Assembly: GCA_020635535.1 (NCBI GenBank)
Contig: JACJZP010000019.1
Location: forward strand, 1 to 63,022
Source: Flavobacteriales bacterium
Lineage (GTDB): Bacteria; Bacteroidota; Bacteroidia; UBA10329
Direction of reading: 5' to 3'
DNA: 63,022 nt
Below the pieces are notes generated by a model, which was not told the origin of the DNA, ran no database searches, and saw only the letters and a list, made by a program, of their open reading frames with translations. Within the stretch, counting starts at the first letter, position 1; each line of letters begins with the position of its first letter. Positions 61,590 to 63,022 of the stretch are shown piece after piece. Made by a program: the position numbers and the translations under genes.

Positions 61590-62557
61590 CACAATTCAAA
61601 AGCGATGTTGAAGCAATGGAAGCATTGCAAGATGCCTACCGTAATCTGACCAATGAGATCGGGAAAGCTATTGTAGGCCAAGAAGAAGTTGTAAAGAATG
61701 TGCTCATTTCCATATTCAGCCATGGACACTGTCTATTGGTAGGTGTTCCTGGGTTGGCAAAAACGCTTCTTGTAAACAGCATCTCAGATGCTTTGGGCCT
61801 GAAATACAGCCGTATTCAGTTCACTCCAGACCTGATGCCTTCAGACATTATCGGTACGGAAATTTTGGATGAACAACGCAATTTCAAGTTCATTAAGGGG
61901 CCATTGTTCGCCAACATTATTTTGGCCGATGAGATAAACCGTACGCCACCCAAAACTCAGGCTGCACTCTTGGAGGCTATGCAGGAAGAGGCTGTTACCG
62001 CTGGCGGAACAAGACACGAACTGCCACATCCATTCTTCGTTTTGGCAACCCAGAACCCAATAGAACAGGAAGGGACCTACCCTCTTCCAGAAGCTCAATT
62101 AGACCGTTTTATGTTCAATGTGTGGTTAGACTACCCGTCTTACCAAGAAGAACTGAACGTTGTAAAACTGACCACCACAGATAAAAAGGTGAAATTGAAT
62201 CCAGTGCTGAATTCAGAAGAGATTGTGTATTTCCAACAGCTCATCCGTAGAATTCCGGTACCCGATAATGTCTATGAATATGCCGTCAAACTATCATCAA
62301 GTACACGCCCCAACACCGAAATGGCCAATGCCAAGGTTAAGGAGTTTGTGAACTGGGGCGCAGGACCACGGGCTTCACAATACCTCATTATTGGTGCCAA
62401 GTGCCACGCAGCCATTAATGGTAAATTCTCTCCAGACATTGCCGATGTTCGAGCAGTAGCTGAACCTATTCTTCGTCACCGTATTGTACGAAACTACAAG
62501 GCAGAGGCTGAAGGAGTTACTGTCGAAGATATCATTGCTGAGTTGGTGAAAGGATAA
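61586..62557 (+). CDS. MoxR family AAA+ ATPase
   Basis: 323 residues from the ATG at 61586, which overlaps the surA-like stop by 4 nt. A TTG twelve codons upstream is less likely. Motifs: Walker A GVPGLAKT, Walker B NIILADEINRTPPKTQAALL, sensor 1 VLATQNPIEQEGTYPLPEAQ, and the MoxR lid helices with ADVRAVAEPILRHRIVRNY. MoxR proteins act as chaperones for VWA-domain partners. In Bacteroidota the partner genes (DUF58, BatA/BatB) usually follow; here the next gene is a TonB receptor, so they are elsewhere. Confidence 0.93.
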   Translation: MTQFKSDVEAMEALQDAYRNLTNEIGKAIVGQEEVVKNVLISIFSHGHCLLVGVPGLAKTLLVNSISDALGLKYSRIQFTPDLMPSDIIGTEILDEQRNFKFIKGPLFANIILADEINRTPPKTQAALLEAMQEEAVTAGGTRHELPHPFFVLATQNPIEQEGTYPLPEAQLDRFMFNVWLDYPSYQEELNVVKLTTTDKKVKLNPVLNSEEIVYFQQLIRRIPVPDNVYEYAVKLSSSTRPNTEMANAKVKEFVNWGAGPRASQYLIIGAKCHAAINGKFSPDIADVRAVAEPILRHRIVRNYKAEAEGVTVEDIIAELVKG

Positions 62558-62600
62558 TCATAAGGACTCTTCCTTGTTTTCCATTTGCTACATTGCTTCT

Positions 62601-63022
62601 ATGAAGCGATTGTTAATTCTGTTCATGGTCCTTGTGCCAGTGCGGACCATCGCCCAGCGCAACCAGACCATCCGAGGAACGGTGGTGGACGCGGAGACCA
62701 AACAGCCACTGGTGGGCGCCACCGTGTTCGTGCAGTTGGAGGAGCTCATCGGCACCTCCACCGACATTGACGGGAAATACGAATTGGAGAATGTGCCCGT
62801 GGGCCGTATTGAGGTGAAGTGCACCTACATCGGCTATGAGCCTTGGAGCAGCGGATTGATAACCCTCAGTTCTGGTAAGGAAATGACCATTGACATTGCT
62901 TTGGAAGAAAGCGTGCACATGACAGAGGAAGTGACCGTTACCGCCACACAAGATGGCCGCACGCGCAACGAGATGATGACCGTTAGCGCCCGTTCCTTCA
63001 GCATTCAGGAAACGCAACGGTT
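62601..63022 (+). CDS. TonB-dependent receptor, N-terminal part (3' partial)
   Basis: First 140 codons; the gene runs off the window. Signal peptide MKRLLILFMVLVPVRTIAQ, then a CarboxypepD-like domain (about 23-105: IRGTVVDAETKQPLVGATVF, GTSTDIDGKYELENVPVG, CTYIGYEP) and the start of a plug region (VTVTATQDGRTRNEMMTVSA, RSFSIQETQR). It probably imports a ligand across the outer membrane with TonB energy. From about 62610 to 62850 the sequence is visibly richer in G and C (codons ending GTG, GCC, ACC) than its neighbours. No TAnnTTTG box was found in the 43-nt gap. Confidence 0.88.
   Translation, partial: MKRLLILFMVLVPVRTIAQRNQTIRGTVVDAETKQPLVGATVFVQLEELIGTSTDIDGKYELENVPVGRIEVKCTYIGYEPWSSGLITLSSGKEMTIDIALEESVHMTEEVTVTATQDGRTRNEMMTVSARSFSIQETQR

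Overview
The window comes from a chromosome of a Bacteroidota bacterium, most likely Flavobacteriales or a close relative. The evidence is: -7 promoter boxes of the TAnnTTTG type in front of many genes (three of them paired with a TTG box 19 nt upstream); a C-terminal type IX secretion (T9SS) sorting domain on one peptidase; families typical of the phylum (DUF4834, YfhO, PD40/TPR/OmpA envelope proteins, a TonB-dependent receptor with a CarboxypepD-like N-terminus); a CarB without its C-terminal regulatory domain; and a Tgt of the zinc-cysteine-less type. No phage, insertion sequence, CRISPR array, tRNA or rRNA gene was seen. Genes are tightly packed, with 1-4 nt start/stop overlaps inside operons and 3'-overlapping convergent pairs.

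Layout. 1-4.8 kb: an outer-membrane M1 metallopeptidase (5' end outside the window), a DUF2147 protein and a GT4 glycosyltransferase. 4.8-13.2 kb (minus): carB, DUF4834, YfhO, glycosyltransferase and lipid-linked-sugar flippase in one compact run. 13.2-17.3 kb: an alpha/beta hydrolase, rpmH (minus), an ABC exporter and an acyltransferase. 17.3-19.6 kb (minus): GT2 glycosyltransferase, ECF sigma factor, rsmG. 19.7-21.9 kb: tgt and an LptF/LptG-type permease. 21.9-26.3 kb (minus): the shikimate operon aroC-DAHP synthase/chorismate mutase-aroB-aroA. 26.4-31 kb: a secreted T9SS M1 peptidase, a DUF1295 membrane enzyme, an FAH-family hydrolase and a DnaQ-like exonuclease.

31.0-46.4 kb (minus) is the most distinctive part: five large envelope proteins in a row. 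Four share a TPR + PD40 beta-propeller + small CarboxypepD-like domain core. One is core only, one adds a ~560-residue coiled coil and an OmpA domain, one adds a seven-bladed WD40 propeller and an OmpA domain, and one is a variant with no OmpA. The fifth is a 1500-residue periplasmic rod with an apparently undescribed repeat module, long coiled coil, TPRs and a conserved-looking WGG C-terminal domain. I read this as a peptidoglycan-anchored envelope scaffold, related to but distinct from the T9SS protein PorE.

46.5-63.0 kb: an acyltransferase (E2) subunit of a 2-oxo acid dehydrogenase; a glycosyltransferase fused to a catalytically gutted sugar-phosphotransferase; a collagen-like secreted protein; recR; a sodium/solute symporter; a GMC oxidoreductase with an Fe-S-like cysteine cluster plus a lipoprotein; guaB; three consecutive periplasmic PpiC/SurA-type folding factors; a MoxR ATPase; and the start of a TonB-dependent receptor.

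An interspersed GC-rich palindrome occurs three times (23.0, 29.6 and 47.9 kb). One copy is translated in frame inside aroA and another carries the -33 element of the E2 promoter.
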